A stretch of 64,000 nucleotides of DNA, from positions 4,526,001 to 4,590,000 of the forward strand of contig NZ_CP038469.1 in assembly GCF_004684345.1 (NCBI RefSeq), in the 5' to 3' direction. Position numbers and translations under genes: made by a program. Below, piece after piece: positions 16,769 to 25,759 of this stretch. Origin of the DNA: Citrobacter tructae. Lineage in GTDB: Bacteria; Pseudomonadota; Gammaproteobacteria; Enterobacterales; Enterobacteriaceae. Each line of letters begins with the position of its first letter. Position 1 is the first letter of the stretch. The notes under the pieces are model-generated. The model worked only from the letters and a program-made list of their open reading frames with translations. It was not told the DNA's origin and ran no database searches.

Positions 16769-17956
16769 ATGTTATCTGCAAACCGTATTGAAGAAGTCAT
16801 TAAGAATTGCCAGGCACTGATCCAGCAGAAAAGTTATTCCGGTCAGGAAGGGGAAGTGGTTAATGCAATAAAAATAATGATGGAGCATTACCAGTTTGAT
16901 GACATCCATGTAGATAAGTACGGCAACATTGTTGGCGGCATTGTCGGCAACAAGCCGGGGAAAACGCTGGTGCTGGATGGCCATATTGATACTGTGCCTG
17001 TGAACCCGGAAAAGTGGATCCACAATCCGTATGGCGGCGACATTGAAGATGGCAAAATTTATGGCCGTGGCACAACGGACATGAAAGGCGCCGTGGCGGC
17101 GATGATCTCTGCCGTTGGATTTTTCGGCCAGGATAATCAGCGTGATTTTGCCGGTAAAATTTACGTGGCCTGCATCGTACATGAAGAGTGCTTTGAAGGA
17201 ATTGCCGCCCGCCTGGTCAGCGAACGTTATAAACCCGATTATGTGATTATCGGTGAAGCGTCAGAATTGAATCTGAAAATTGGCCAGCGTGGCCGCGCTG
17301 AAATTGTTGTTGAAACGTTTGGCAAACCGGCGCACTCCGCTAACCCGCAGGCAGGTATTAACGCGGTGTATAAAATGGCGCAGCTGATCGACAAAATTCG
17401 TACCATTACCCCGCCAACGCATCCGGTGTTAGGGCCTGGCATTCTGGAACTGACAGACATTAAATCGTCGCCGTATCCGGGGGCTTCTGTGGTGCCAGAT
17501 TATTGCCGCGCGACCTATGATCGTCGCCTGCTGGTGGGCGAAACCAAAGAAAGCGTTATTGCACCACTGGAAAGCGCGCTTGCCGAACTGGTTGCTCAGG
17601 ACCCACAGTTTAAGGCCTGCGTCTCCTACGCTGTGGGCCAGGAGTCTTGCTATACCGGCGCTACCATTGAGGGCGAGCGTTTCTTCCCTGGGTGGGTTTA
17701 CGAAGAGTCCGACGAATTTGTGCAGGCCGCGTTGACCGGCGTTCGTGCGGCAGGGTTTGAACCCACCATCACCCAGTACTCTTTTTGCACGAACGGTAGC
17801 CACTATGCGGGCGAAGTGGGCATCAAAACCATCGGTTTTGGCCCTTCGCGTGAAAATCTGGCGCACACCATCGATGAGTTTATTGAAATCGATCAACTTA
17901 CCGGTTCGGCCAGCGGATATTACAGCATCATCCAGACGCTCTATCGTCATTCATAA
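16769..17956 (+). CDS. M20-family metallohydrolase, YgeY-like
   Basis: 395 residues from ATG 16769, with GGAG six bases upstream; a TTG at 16745 that overlaps dpaL is rejected. Dinuclear zinc amidohydrolase of the M20 peptidase/deacetylase family: LDGHIDTVPV and GRGTTDMKGAVA carry the first metal ligands and catalytic Asp, VHEECFEG the general-base Glu pair, and a lid/dimerisation domain follows (RGRAEIVVETFGKPAHSA). Relatives next to dpaL in E. coli are annotated YgeY and linked to selenium metabolism by co-occurrence. In this operon it probably removes an acyl or peptide-like group to feed DpaL, which is inference. Confidence 0.87.
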   Translation: MLSANRIEEVIKNCQALIQQKSYSGQEGEVVNAIKIMMEHYQFDDIHVDKYGNIVGGIVGNKPGKTLVLDGHIDTVPVNPEKWIHNPYGGDIEDGKIYGRGTTDMKGAVAAMISAVGFFGQDNQRDFAGKIYVACIVHEECFEGIAARLVSERYKPDYVIIGEASELNLKIGQRGRAEIVVETFGKPAHSANPQAGINAVYKMAQLIDKIRTITPPTHPVLGPGILELTDIKSSPYPGASVVPDYCRATYDRRLLVGETKESVIAPLESALAELVAQDPQFKACVSYAVGQESCYTGATIEGERFFPGWVYEESDEFVQAALTGVRAAGFEPTITQYSFCTNGSHYAGEVGIKTIGFGPSRENLAHTIDEFIEIDQLTGSASGYYSIIQTLYRHS

Positions 17957-17984
17957 ATAACGATAAAAACCTCTTACCCTACAG

Positions 17985-18007
17985 GCGGTGCCGTTTATCG
18001 GCACCGC
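17985..18007 (+). other. Intercistronic hairpin
   Basis: GCGGTGCCG - TTTAT - CGGCACCGC, a perfect 9-bp stem immediately before the ribosome-binding site (GGAG, 18011-18014) of the deacylase gene. No U-run; likely an mRNA-stabilising or translation-tuning structure. Confidence 0.7.
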
Positions 18008-18021
18008 AATGGAGAATAACG

Positions 18022-19614
18022 ATGAAAACCATTTTCAAAAACGGAAATGTGATCGATGGGACGGGCAGCGAAGGCAGGATTGCCGATGTAATGATTGATG
18101 AAGGTCGTATTGTGGCTATCGGCCAAATAGATGTCGGTGTAAATGAACAGATTATTGATGCAACAGGAAAAGTAATTTGTCCGGGTTTTATTGATACCCA
18201 CACGCATTCTGATTTATCAGCGATTATTAATCCCGCGCTGTCGGCGAAAATTCGTCAGGGTATTACCACGGAATTATTAGGACAGGATGGTGTGGCGTTA
18301 GCGCCGTTACCTGAAGAATATATTCCGGCCTGGCGTAAAAATATTGCCGGACTTGATGGCGACACTGACAAAATTGACTGGAAATATAAAGATACGGACG
18401 GTTATCTCAATTTGTTGGCTTCCCGTCACCCGGCCACCAACCTCGCGTATCTGGTTCCGCACGGCAATGTGCGCATGGAAGCGATGGGACTGGACGGGCG
18501 TCCTTCTACCCGTGAAGACGTGGCGAAGATGTGCGACGTTCTCGAGCGGGAGTTAAAAGCCGGGGCGTTTGGTCTGTCCACTGGGCTTATCTATATGCCG
18601 TGCGCCTTTGGCGATACCGCTGAAATGATTGAGCTGTGCAAGGTTACGGCGAAATACAACGGGATCTTCGTAGTACACCAGCGCAGTGAAGCTGACGATA
18701 TCATCAACTCCACCCAGGAACTGATTGATATCGCCACAGCAACTGGCGTCTGGCTGCACATTTCGCATATGAAAGTCTGTGGCAAGAAAAACTGGGCGCT
18801 GATTGATCGGATGCTGAGCATGTTGGAGCAGGCGCAGGAGGAAGGCATTCGGATCTCTTACGATCAGTATCCGTACGTCGCGGGCAGCACTATGCTCGGC
18901 GTGATCCTGCCACCGTGGGTACACTCCGGCGGAACCGACAAATTGCTTGAGCGTCTGGCCTCGCCTGAGTTGCGGGAAAAAATGATCGCTGATATTCAAC
19001 AGGGCATTCCGGGCTGGGATAACTTTATTGACTTCGCCGGTCTGGATCAGATTTTTGTCACCAGCGTTAAGACAGAAAAAAATCAGGATGCCGTCGGCCT
19101 GAACCTCGTCCAGTTGGGTGAACTGCGCGGTAAAGATCCCTACAACGCTACGTTTGATCTGCTGTTTGAAGAAGAAAATGCCGTTGGGATGGTCGATTTC
19201 TACGGTACGGAAGAACACGTGATTAAGTTCCTTTGCAGGCCGGAACAGAACGTTTGTACTGATGGCCTGATGGGCGCAGGTAAGCCGCACCCGCGCGTGT
19301 TTGGCGCTTTCCCTCGCGTGCTCGGTAAATATGTGCGGGAAGAGGGATGTCTGAGCTGGGAAGCGGCGATCCGTAAAATGACCGGAAAACCTGCTGAGGT
19401 ATTGGGCTTGCAGGATCGCGGGCTGATTAAGGTCGGTTATGCTGCAGATATTGTGATGTTTGATCCGCACACTATTGCGGATAAAGGCACGTTTGTTGAA
19501 CCTAATCAGTATCCTGAAGGAATTGAACTGGTCATGGTCAATGGGCGCATTGCTTTAATTAATGGCATAGAGAGCTATGCCTGTAGCGGTACTGTTATCA
19601 GAAAACAATATTAA
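18022..19614 (+). CDS. N-acyl-D-amino-acid deacylase (amidohydrolase superfamily)
   Basis: 530 residues, typical for D-aminoacylases, which hydrolyse N-acyl-D-amino acids in the cytoplasm. Seen: the N-terminal beta-sandwich start (IFKNGNVIDGTG), the metal-binding HxH of the TIM barrel at His60/His62 (DTHTHSD), VVHQRSEAD and HISHMK with further ligands, and the C-terminal GYAADIVMFDP closing strand common to the superfamily. With DpaL and the M20 hydrolase it implies that the operon handles an acylated or D-configured diamino acid: deacylation releases the free amino acid, which DpaL then deaminates. Confidence 0.88.
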   Translation: MKTIFKNGNVIDGTGSEGRIADVMIDEGRIVAIGQIDVGVNEQIIDATGKVICPGFIDTHTHSDLSAIINPALSAKIRQGITTELLGQDGVALAPLPEEYIPAWRKNIAGLDGDTDKIDWKYKDTDGYLNLLASRHPATNLAYLVPHGNVRMEAMGLDGRPSTREDVAKMCDVLERELKAGAFGLSTGLIYMPCAFGDTAEMIELCKVTAKYNGIFVVHQRSEADDIINSTQELIDIATATGVWLHISHMKVCGKKNWALIDRMLSMLEQAQEEGIRISYDQYPYVAGSTMLGVILPPWVHSGGTDKLLERLASPELREKMIADIQQGIPGWDNFIDFAGLDQIFVTSVKTEKNQDAVGLNLVQLGELRGKDPYNATFDLLFEEENAVGMVDFYGTEEHVIKFLCRPEQNVCTDGLMGAGKPHPRVFGAFPRVLGKYVREEGCLSWEAAIRKMTGKPAEVLGLQDRGLIKVGYAADIVMFDPHTIADKGTFVEPNQYPEGIELVMVNGRIALINGIESYACSGTVIRKQY

Positions 19615-19636
19615 TAAATAACGCTCAACACGCGTT

Positions 19637-19670
19637 GATCCCTCGCGACCATTATTGGCCGCGAGAGATC
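19637..19670 (+). other. Intercistronic hairpin before the MFS gene
   Basis: GATC-C-CTCGCG-ACC, loop ATTATT, GGC-CGCGAG-A-GATC: a long interrupted stem between the deacylase and transporter genes, without a U-run. It is the second such structure in this operon. Confidence 0.65.
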
Positions 19671-19692
19671 ACTACACCCCAAGGACATCACA

Positions 19693-20979
19693 ATGAACCT
19701 ACAAACATCTTTACCTTCAGGTAAGCCAAAGACCTGGAAAGCAAGATATACCGTTCTGTCATTGATCTGGATGGCGTGGCTGCTTTCCTTTCTCGACCGT
19801 ATGGTTATGAGTGTTTCATTACCTTATATCGGTAAAGACTTAAATCTTGATACCACGCAACAAGGTTTAATTATTAGCGCCTTCTTTATTGGTTACGCGG
19901 CATTTCAAATTCCCGGCGGTTTACTGGCGGATAAATTTGGTTCGCGTAAAATTATGGCAATTGGCATTGCCTGGTGGTCAATTTTCACCAGCTTAACCGG
20001 TGCGGTACTGACGCTTCCTCTGATGCTGGCCGTTCGCTTTTTATTTGGCGTCGGCGAAGGGTGCTTTCCGTCAGCTTCCTGGAAGATGATCTCGACCTAT
20101 TTCCCGTCGAAAGAGCGTGGTCGTGCGACGGCGATTCAGTCGACGGTGAACACCTTAGGCCCGGCACTGGCGGTGGTTGTCGCTGCAAGTATCATTGGGG
20201 CATTTGGCTGGCATATGGTCTTTATTGTGCTCGGTATTCCCGGCCTGTTTGTTGCGGCGGGCATCTACTTCTTTACGCGAGACAATCCGAAAGATCACCC
20301 AGCCATTACTCAGCAAGATCTGGCAGAACTGGCGGCTGACGATCAGGGAGGCCTGCAAAACACCAGCGCTGTTGCCTTCAAAGACGTGCTGAAAATGCCG
20401 GTGCTCTGGCAGATGGCAGGTATCTGGTTCTTGTTTGACATTACCTTCTGGGGCTTCTCAACCTGGCTGCCAAGTTACCTGATCACCGTCCGTGAATTCT
20501 CACTGGCGAAGACTGGCGTGATGGCGGCAATTCCTTTCCTGTTTGGCGCATGCGGAACACTGATCGGTGGATATTGCTCCGACAAATACAAGTCGCTGCG
20601 TAAGATGTTCTATGTTGTGACGTCTGTTATTGCTGCTGGCTTCCTGTACCTGACCTTCAGCGTGAGCAGTGCGGATATGGCGGTGGTTTACCAGTGCATT
20701 TCAGCACTGTTCATGTTCTTCGCCATGGCGACGTTCTGGGGGATTTTGATGGACACCATCCCCAGCAAAATCATGGGCCGCGCATCGGGTATCGTTAACT
20801 TTGGTGGGCAGATGGCAGGGGTCGTTTCCGCACCAGTTATCGGCTGGTTAATTCAAAGCAGCGGGGGTAGCTACAACAGCGCATTTATCTTTATGATTGC
20901 GGCGCTGATTTGTTCAGCGGTGGTGACGCTGACTGTGAAAAACTCGCATGCTATTACTGCGTTACCCAGTCAAGCCTGA
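19693..20979 (+). CDS. MFS transporter, anion:cation symporter (ACS) type
   Basis: 428 residues with 12 hydrophobic segments in two six-helix halves. The N-terminal half has SFLDRMVMSVSLPYIGKDL and the loop GGLLADKFGSRKIM, both characteristic of the ACS family of proton-coupled carboxylate/sugar-acid importers; GVGEGCFPSASWKM follows in helix 4. As the last gene of the dpaL operon it most likely imports the acylated or free amino-acid substrate across the inner membrane. Substrate identity is inferred from context only. Confidence 0.87.
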   Translation: MNLQTSLPSGKPKTWKARYTVLSLIWMAWLLSFLDRMVMSVSLPYIGKDLNLDTTQQGLIISAFFIGYAAFQIPGGLLADKFGSRKIMAIGIAWWSIFTSLTGAVLTLPLMLAVRFLFGVGEGCFPSASWKMISTYFPSKERGRATAIQSTVNTLGPALAVVVAASIIGAFGWHMVFIVLGIPGLFVAAGIYFFTRDNPKDHPAITQQDLAELAADDQGGLQNTSAVAFKDVLKMPVLWQMAGIWFLFDITFWGFSTWLPSYLITVREFSLAKTGVMAAIPFLFGACGTLIGGYCSDKYKSLRKMFYVVTSVIAAGFLYLTFSVSSADMAVVYQCISALFMFFAMATFWGILMDTIPSKIMGRASGIVNFGGQMAGVVSAPVIGWLIQSSGGSYNSAFIFMIAALICSAVVTLTVKNSHAITALPSQA

Positions 20980-20990
20980 TTAGCGTTTAT

Positions 20991-21024
20991 CCCCTGTGGC
21001 TCTGGTGTGCCAGAGTCGCAGGGG
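20991..21024 (+). terminator. Stem-loop at the end of the dpaL operon
   Basis: CCCCTG-TG-GCTCTGG, loop TGTG, CCAGAG-TCG-CAGGGG. A long stem downstream of the MFS stop; no T-tract follows, so termination may rely on Rho. Confidence 0.55.
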
Positions 21025-21089
21025 TCAGGCCGCGTTCCGTGCTGATGAGTCTTTATAGTTTACGCATGACGTTAATGTGATCTGGTGTA

Positions 21090-22229
21090 CTAAATTAATT
21101 TCTTAATTGAATTCTCTAATGAAAATAACACAGGGTGTTTTAAACCACAAAAATAAGAAGTTTTATTGTTGATTGTATCCAGATCTGGATAGGTAAGAGC
21201 ATATCTCTTCTTAGAGAAGCATTCAGTATAGAAATCCATATGGTTTAATACTTCGGTGTTTAATGGTTTGGCTTTGGTGTATATCTCTTTAGCGAAAGCA
21301 CTGCATTTACTACAGTTGCAATGGCAAGTGGAATAATCAGTAGCGATGATAAAATCATCATTATCCATGGCAAAGCCTAGTTTTTCTCGCCGGGTATAGG
21401 CATCCATTATCCCGTTGGCCTCATGCTTCAATAGTATGCTTGTCCATTCGCTTCTTTTTAAATATGGGGATAGTATATAACTCAGCAATAAGATGGTTCT
21501 TTCATTTACCGTAGGGTAGACGTTTAACGTGTTTATTTGTTTTGCTTTGATGATAAAATATGATGCTATTATAAAACCAAGGCACCGGGCGGTACTGATC
21601 TCCAGTTCCCCATTTCGTTTGTGCGAAGCATCATCTCCGGCTAAAGGCATTAGTGTATTTTCGAAAGCTAAAAAATCGGCAATAAACTCCATAGTCCTGA
21701 TGTAGGGCAGTTGATTTCCATTACTCTTAATAAATTCATGATGGTGACATATTAGATGAACCAGTTCATGGAAAAAAACAAAGTTCATGAAAGATTTTGC
21801 TGTGTTAAGTGATACCTCTACTGATTTAGTATCAACTCTATTTGCAATCATACAAAGAGCAGTATCGGCTGAGGGCGAGTGCTTAAATATTGTGGATAAA
21901 TCGAGGCTGATGTTTAAGTTGTAAGTTCCTGCAACGATAATCACCCAAGAATAGAATCTTCGATTTATTGCAATAAATGCAGTATCATCTTTAATATTTA
22001 TCTGGACTAAGGGCTCATTTTCATAAACAAAACCCCAAATGGATTTCCTGACAGGGATTAATGCGTTATGTCCCAGCCAAACGTTGAGAGTTAAATCAAG
22101 CTCAGTAAAAGAATACCAAGTTATATCGGTGTCAATGTCTGCCGGGGAACACCAGGACTGATAGGGCCATGAGTCGGGAGTTATATCAGGGAAATCAACA
22201 TTATTTAATGATTCTCGTATCTGATTCAT
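21090..22229 (-). CDS. Orphan HExxH zinc-peptidase-like protein
   Basis: 379 residues, AT-rich. A putative gluzincin-type active site is visible at about residues 155-185: HELVHLICHHH (HExxH) followed 27 residues later by MEFIADFLAFE, the ExxAD-type third ligand layout seen in ImmA/IrrE-like and related metallopeptidases. A cysteine cluster near residue 300 (CHCNCSKC) could bind a second metal. There is no signal peptide; one moderately hydrophobic segment overlaps the helix after the active site. I do not recognise the family. The gene stands alone in a low-GC patch, which suggests horizontal acquisition. Confidence 0.6.
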   Translation of the reverse strand: MNQIRESLNNVDFPDITPDSWPYQSWCSPADIDTDITWYSFTELDLTLNVWLGHNALIPVRKSIWGFVYENEPLVQINIKDDTAFIAINRRFYSWVIIVAGTYNLNISLDLSTIFKHSPSADTALCMIANRVDTKSVEVSLNTAKSFMNFVFFHELVHLICHHHEFIKSNGNQLPYIRTMEFIADFLAFENTLMPLAGDDASHKRNGELEISTARCLGFIIASYFIIKAKQINTLNVYPTVNERTILLLSYILSPYLKRSEWTSILLKHEANGIMDAYTRREKLGFAMDNDDFIIATDYSTCHCNCSKCSAFAKEIYTKAKPLNTEVLNHMDFYTECFSKKRYALTYPDLDTINNKTSYFCGLKHPVLFSLENSIKKLI

Positions 22230-22761
22230 TTTACTTTACGCCATTAATCAATTGCTTCGTTGACGACCAGAAAGGTAGCGTAAGTTGCTATTCTGGCTCC
22301 TTATTTTCTCCTTTCATGATGAAAATGATGCTTTAAAGTTGGCTGGGTTTTCTTCACACCAGGTTATGCAGTCGTGAAATTTCTGCGGATCTGATTTTTT
22401 CTAAAGATAAAATTGTCGAAGTTGTTATCACCCGAAAGTATGAGAAAGAATGTTGCTGATATGTTTTTGAACAACGAACTAATGTGTCCAGGCGGTTCGT
22501 TCATGGGAAGTTCCTGATAAATAAATGCGTAAAAACAAGTGTAGAATATTTTTGCGAAGAAATAAAATTCACAAAAACAAATTTTGTCAACACATTGAAA
22601 AATAATATTTGTTTGATTTATAAATCTTATAGTAGACAGGCATATATTGATTTCCAACGGTGACAGGGCGCTTAACGGCTCAGGACATCCGACGAAGCGG
22701 AGGCCTCGCGTCCTGCGGCCCTGTGAAACAGAGTCGCAGATGGCATTATGCACGGCTTATT
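22230..22761. other. AT-rich gap with a structured GC-rich insert
   Basis: 532 bases between the HExxH gene and a GNAT gene. The bulk is AT-rich with no supported gene. A GC-rich block near 22660-22745 holds the nested hairpin described separately. A 46-codon frame on the minus strand (22504-22364) has an AGGA site but no recognisable product. Confidence 0.5.
22663..22724. repeat. Nested hairpin in a GC-rich island
   Basis: Outer stem ACAGGGC (22663-22669) with GCCCTGT (22718-22724); inner stem CAGGAC (22681-22686) with GTCCTG (22710-22715); the apex contains the palindrome GAGGCCTC. This could be a REP-type sequence or a small structured RNA. It contrasts sharply with the AT-rich DNA around it. 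Confidence 0.5.
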
Positions 22762-23220
22762 CTACATCTGATATTCGATCATCCCACTTTTTCTGGCAAC
22801 CCAGTCATAAAGGCGCTGTCCACGGAGGTTAGTTTCATGGGTATGCCAGTATAATCTTGAAGCATGGCGCTTATGGGCGCATTTCTGAACATACTCAATG
22901 AGCTGCTTGCCGATGTGTTTGCCTCGGGCATCCTCGTTAACAAACAAGTCTTCCAAATAGCAATATTCTGTCTCAGACCATGTTGAGCGATGGAAGAGAT
23001 AATGCACCAGGCCAACAATTTTACCGTCATACTTCGCGACAGCACAAAAAACTGGCTCCGCGGGATTGTGAAAACGCCCCCAGGTTAACTGCGTTACCTT
23101 GTCTGAAATGTCAGTGCGGTAAAAAATCTGGTAGTTTAGCCATAGAGGAAGCCAGCCAGCGTAGTCTTGTTGTGAGGCGGGTTCGATAGTAATCGGTGCA
23201 TCTGTGTTTTGGTTATTCAT
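22762..23220 (-). CDS. GNAT-family N-acetyltransferase
   Basis: 152 residues from ATG 23220, which has a perfect AGGAG seven bases upstream; an extension to 23286 would overlap the divergent regulator's promoter. Acetyl-CoA-dependent acyltransferase: the ARGKHIGKQL segment is the Q/RxxGxG/A pyrophosphate-binding motif A, YLEDLFV is the preceding strand and YWHTHETN/AQRLYD the C-terminal motif B. Such proteins acetylate small amines or antibiotics. It is divergently transcribed from a MocR-type regulator that may control it. Confidence 0.88.
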   Translation of the reverse strand: MNNQNTDAPITIEPASQQDYAGWLPLWLNYQIFYRTDISDKVTQLTWGRFHNPAEPVFCAVAKYDGKIVGLVHYLFHRSTWSETEYCYLEDLFVNEDARGKHIGKQLIEYVQKCAHKRHASRLYWHTHETNLRGQRLYDWVARKSGMIEYQM

Positions 23221-23345
23221 AGGTCTCCTGATATTTTTAGTTAGTGTGGTATTGTTTGTGGTTATCCTAATTAGTGTTTGAACCACCGCAAAGAGACACT
23301 TTGTATATATTGATAGGATCCACTTTTTCCGGAAGAGCTAAAGCA

Positions 23346-24815
23346 ATGAAAAAAAACAACGCCCCTTTATTTCAGGAGCTTTTTTTAGAACAAGGTGTTA
23401 TTAAGGAACAGGTCTACCATGCTTTGCGTAACGCCATTGTAGAGGGGCGCTTGCCGTCAGGCACGAAGATACCCTCAACCCGGGCGTTGTCTGAGATGAT
23501 GTCAATTTCACGGAACTCGGTTATTGCCGGTTATGACCGTTTATTAGATGAAGGGTATATTCTGACGCGGAAAGGTGCCGGAACATTTGTCACACAAAAT
23601 ATTCCTGACCGAAGTATTAGCAATAACTATCCCAAAATGATGCAGGAGAATGAGCAGCCGTCTGATGGGCAGTTAAATGCTGATATCACTGCTGTTCATG
23701 AATTGTGGTCAGGGGATTATGAAGGGCGTGAACTGAATCGGCTCTTTGCTGTTGGCGTTGGTTGTACCGATCTCTTCCCACATACATTATGGGGAAAGTT
23801 ATTGGGACGAGTCTGGAGACAATCCCGGCATCAGTTGGGTTCTCACACCAGTCCCTGTGGTTTTTATCCCCTAAGGAAAGCAGTTTGCCATTATATTAAA
23901 ACGACACGGGGTGTTAACTGTAGCGAAGATCAGATTATCATCGTAAACGGTATTCAGCAGGCATTAAATATTACTGCGCGGGCGCTGCTTTCAAAAGGAA
24001 ATGAAGTTTGGCTGGATGACCCCGGTTATAAAGGCGCTCGGGGGGTATTTATGTCAACCGGGGCAATAGTGAGACCCGTGCAAGTGGATAGCGAGGGGAT
24101 GAATGTTCAATATGGTATTAATCATTTCCCCCACGCGAAACTGGCTTATGTCGTTCCTTCAGACCAATACCCATTAAGTGGGGCGCTGAGTTTATCTCGG
24201 CGACTTGAGCTACTGGAATGGGCGAAGTCAAATCGGGCATGGATATTTGAAGATGATTATAATAGTGAATTTCGCTATGCCGAGCGTTCTTTGCAAGCAT
24301 TGCAGGGATTAGACCAGCATCAGCGGGTAATCTATTCCGGGACATTCTCCAAAATGATGTACCCAGAGTTTCGCTTAGGATTTTTAGTTGTTCCTCCTGG
24401 TTTAAAAGAACAGTTTATCGTGACGAAATATTTTTCAGATATTGGGACCAGCTATCTTGAACAGGCCGTGCTGGCGAGTTTTATTGAAGATGGGCACTAT
24501 GCCAGTCATGTGCGTCGAATCCGTAAGGCGTGTTATGAGAGAAGGGCGGTGTTGGTTAATGCGATTCAATACTATCTTGCCGATAAAATGACTATCCAGC
24601 CTTCTGATTCAGGGATTCATATTGTGTGCTGGCTGCATGATGGGGTGACTGGAAATGAAGTCGAGGAAAAAGCCAGAATGCTTGGTATGGGAATACAGTC
24701 ATTGAGTCATTATTATCATGGGGATGCATCTCGACAGGGGGTTATGATCGGTTTTGCAAATCATCCACCAGAGGCTATTGTTGACGGTATCCGCCGCCTT
24801 GCGCATGTTATTTAG
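23346..24815 (+). CDS. MocR-family (GntR-aminotransferase) transcriptional regulator
   Basis: 489 residues from ATG 23346. Residues about 15-85 are a GntR winged helix (VYHALRNAIVEGRLPSGTKIPSTRALSEM), then a linker, and residues about 120-485 have the fold-type I aminotransferase shape with the PLP lysine in SGTFSKMMYPEFRLG and an Asp/Tyr pair (WIFEDDYNSEF). MocR proteins use PLP or a PLP-amino-acid adduct as signal. It lies between two GNAT genes, one divergent and one downstream, which are its likely targets. The ribosome-binding site is weak (AAGAGCTAAAG). Confidence 0.9.
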   Translation: MKKNNAPLFQELFLEQGVIKEQVYHALRNAIVEGRLPSGTKIPSTRALSEMMSISRNSVIAGYDRLLDEGYILTRKGAGTFVTQNIPDRSISNNYPKMMQENEQPSDGQLNADITAVHELWSGDYEGRELNRLFAVGVGCTDLFPHTLWGKLLGRVWRQSRHQLGSHTSPCGFYPLRKAVCHYIKTTRGVNCSEDQIIIVNGIQQALNITARALLSKGNEVWLDDPGYKGARGVFMSTGAIVRPVQVDSEGMNVQYGINHFPHAKLAYVVPSDQYPLSGALSLSRRLELLEWAKSNRAWIFEDDYNSEFRYAERSLQALQGLDQHQRVIYSGTFSKMMYPEFRLGFLVVPPGLKEQFIVTKYFSDIGTSYLEQAVLASFIEDGHYASHVRRIRKACYERRAVLVNAIQYYLADKMTIQPSDSGIHIVCWLHDGVTGNEVEEKARMLGMGIQSLSHYYHGDASRQGVMIGFANHPPEAIVDGIRRLAHVI

Positions 24816-24940
24816 AGGTGGTCTGGTGGCTGATGTAACGCAAAAGTGTGGATCTATAAAAAACACCGATTGTGGCTCTTTTTACATACTCATTCATCCC
24901 TTATTCTGGCGTCGTTTGGCGCTAATATAAGAGGTAAAAT

Positions 24941-25672
24941 ATGTCATCCACCTTTAATGAATTCCAACAGCCGATCGGTGTGGGATTACCTAACTGGCAA
25001 AGTGCGCAGTTTCCTGCGGCTCAACAAATTACAGGACGCTATTGTAAGCTCGAGCGGATAAATGCCGAGCGCCATGCGCAAGATCTCTATGAAGCCTATC
25101 GCGATGCCCCTGATTCTCGCGACTGGACCTATCTCGCCGCCGGGCCATTCACAACGTTTGATTCAATGTTTGCTTATTTAACAAAGATTGAGGCACAGTC
25201 CGATCCTATGCATTACGCCGTGATCGATTTGGCCAGTATGAAGGCTGTTGGAACGCTGGCGCTGATGCGCATTGATACGTCGAATGGCGTGATAGAAGTT
25301 GGCTGGGTTACCTATTCGCGACGTATGCAACGCTCGCGGCTGTCAACGGAAGTCATGTCGCTGTTGTTGAAGTATGTTTTTGAGGTGCTGGGTTATCGCC
25401 GTTTCGAATGGAAATGCGATGCGCTTAATGCGCCTTCTCGTGAGGCTGCGAATCGCTTTGGTTTCAGCTTCGAAGGGATATTTCGTCAGGCAGTTGTCGT
25501 GCATCAGCGTAATCGGGATACCGCCTGGTATTCAATCATTGACAGTGAATACCCAGCGCTACAAGCAGCTTACAAGATCTGGCTCGATGAGAGTAATTTC
25601 GATGCCAGCGGACAGCAGATTCAGCGCCTGGCGGATGTGATCAGCAAGGAACAAAGCAAGCGCTCAATGTGA
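24941..25672 (+). CDS. GNAT-family N-acetyltransferase, RimJ/RimL type
   Basis: 243 residues. The central part fits the Acetyltransf_3 subgroup: GRYCKLERINAERHAQDLYEA at the start, AVGTLALMRID and GVIEVGWVTYSRRMQRSRLSTEV (motif A region), and LGYRRFEWKCDALNAPSREAANRFGF with the conserved asparagine. Members acetylate ribosomal-protein termini or small amines. AAGAGGTAAAAT precedes the ATG. It lies 125 bases downstream of the MocR regulator on the same strand and may be regulated with it. Specific substrate unknown. Confidence 0.86.
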   Translation: MSSTFNEFQQPIGVGLPNWQSAQFPAAQQITGRYCKLERINAERHAQDLYEAYRDAPDSRDWTYLAAGPFTTFDSMFAYLTKIEAQSDPMHYAVIDLASMKAVGTLALMRIDTSNGVIEVGWVTYSRRMQRSRLSTEVMSLLLKYVFEVLGYRRFEWKCDALNAPSREAANRFGFSFEGIFRQAVVVHQRNRDTAWYSIIDSEYPALQAAYKIWLDESNFDASGQQIQRLADVISKEQSKRSM

Positions 25673-25759
25673 TTGAGCTCGCGACGTGTCAGATACCTGT
25701 TTTTTGTACAATATGACGTCTGGCATTCGTCGCGATTGTCGTTTACTTTCAACAGGTTC

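Noticed and set aside
18553..19470. 305-codon open frame antisense to the D-amino-acid deacylase gene
   Set aside because: It lies entirely opposite a well-supported enzyme gene and its product has no recognisable motif; it is a by-product of codon bias on the other strand.
22364..22504. 46-codon minus-strand frame with AGGA before its ATG
   Set aside because: Weak support only; no recognisable product, and it lies in AT-rich non-conserved sequence.
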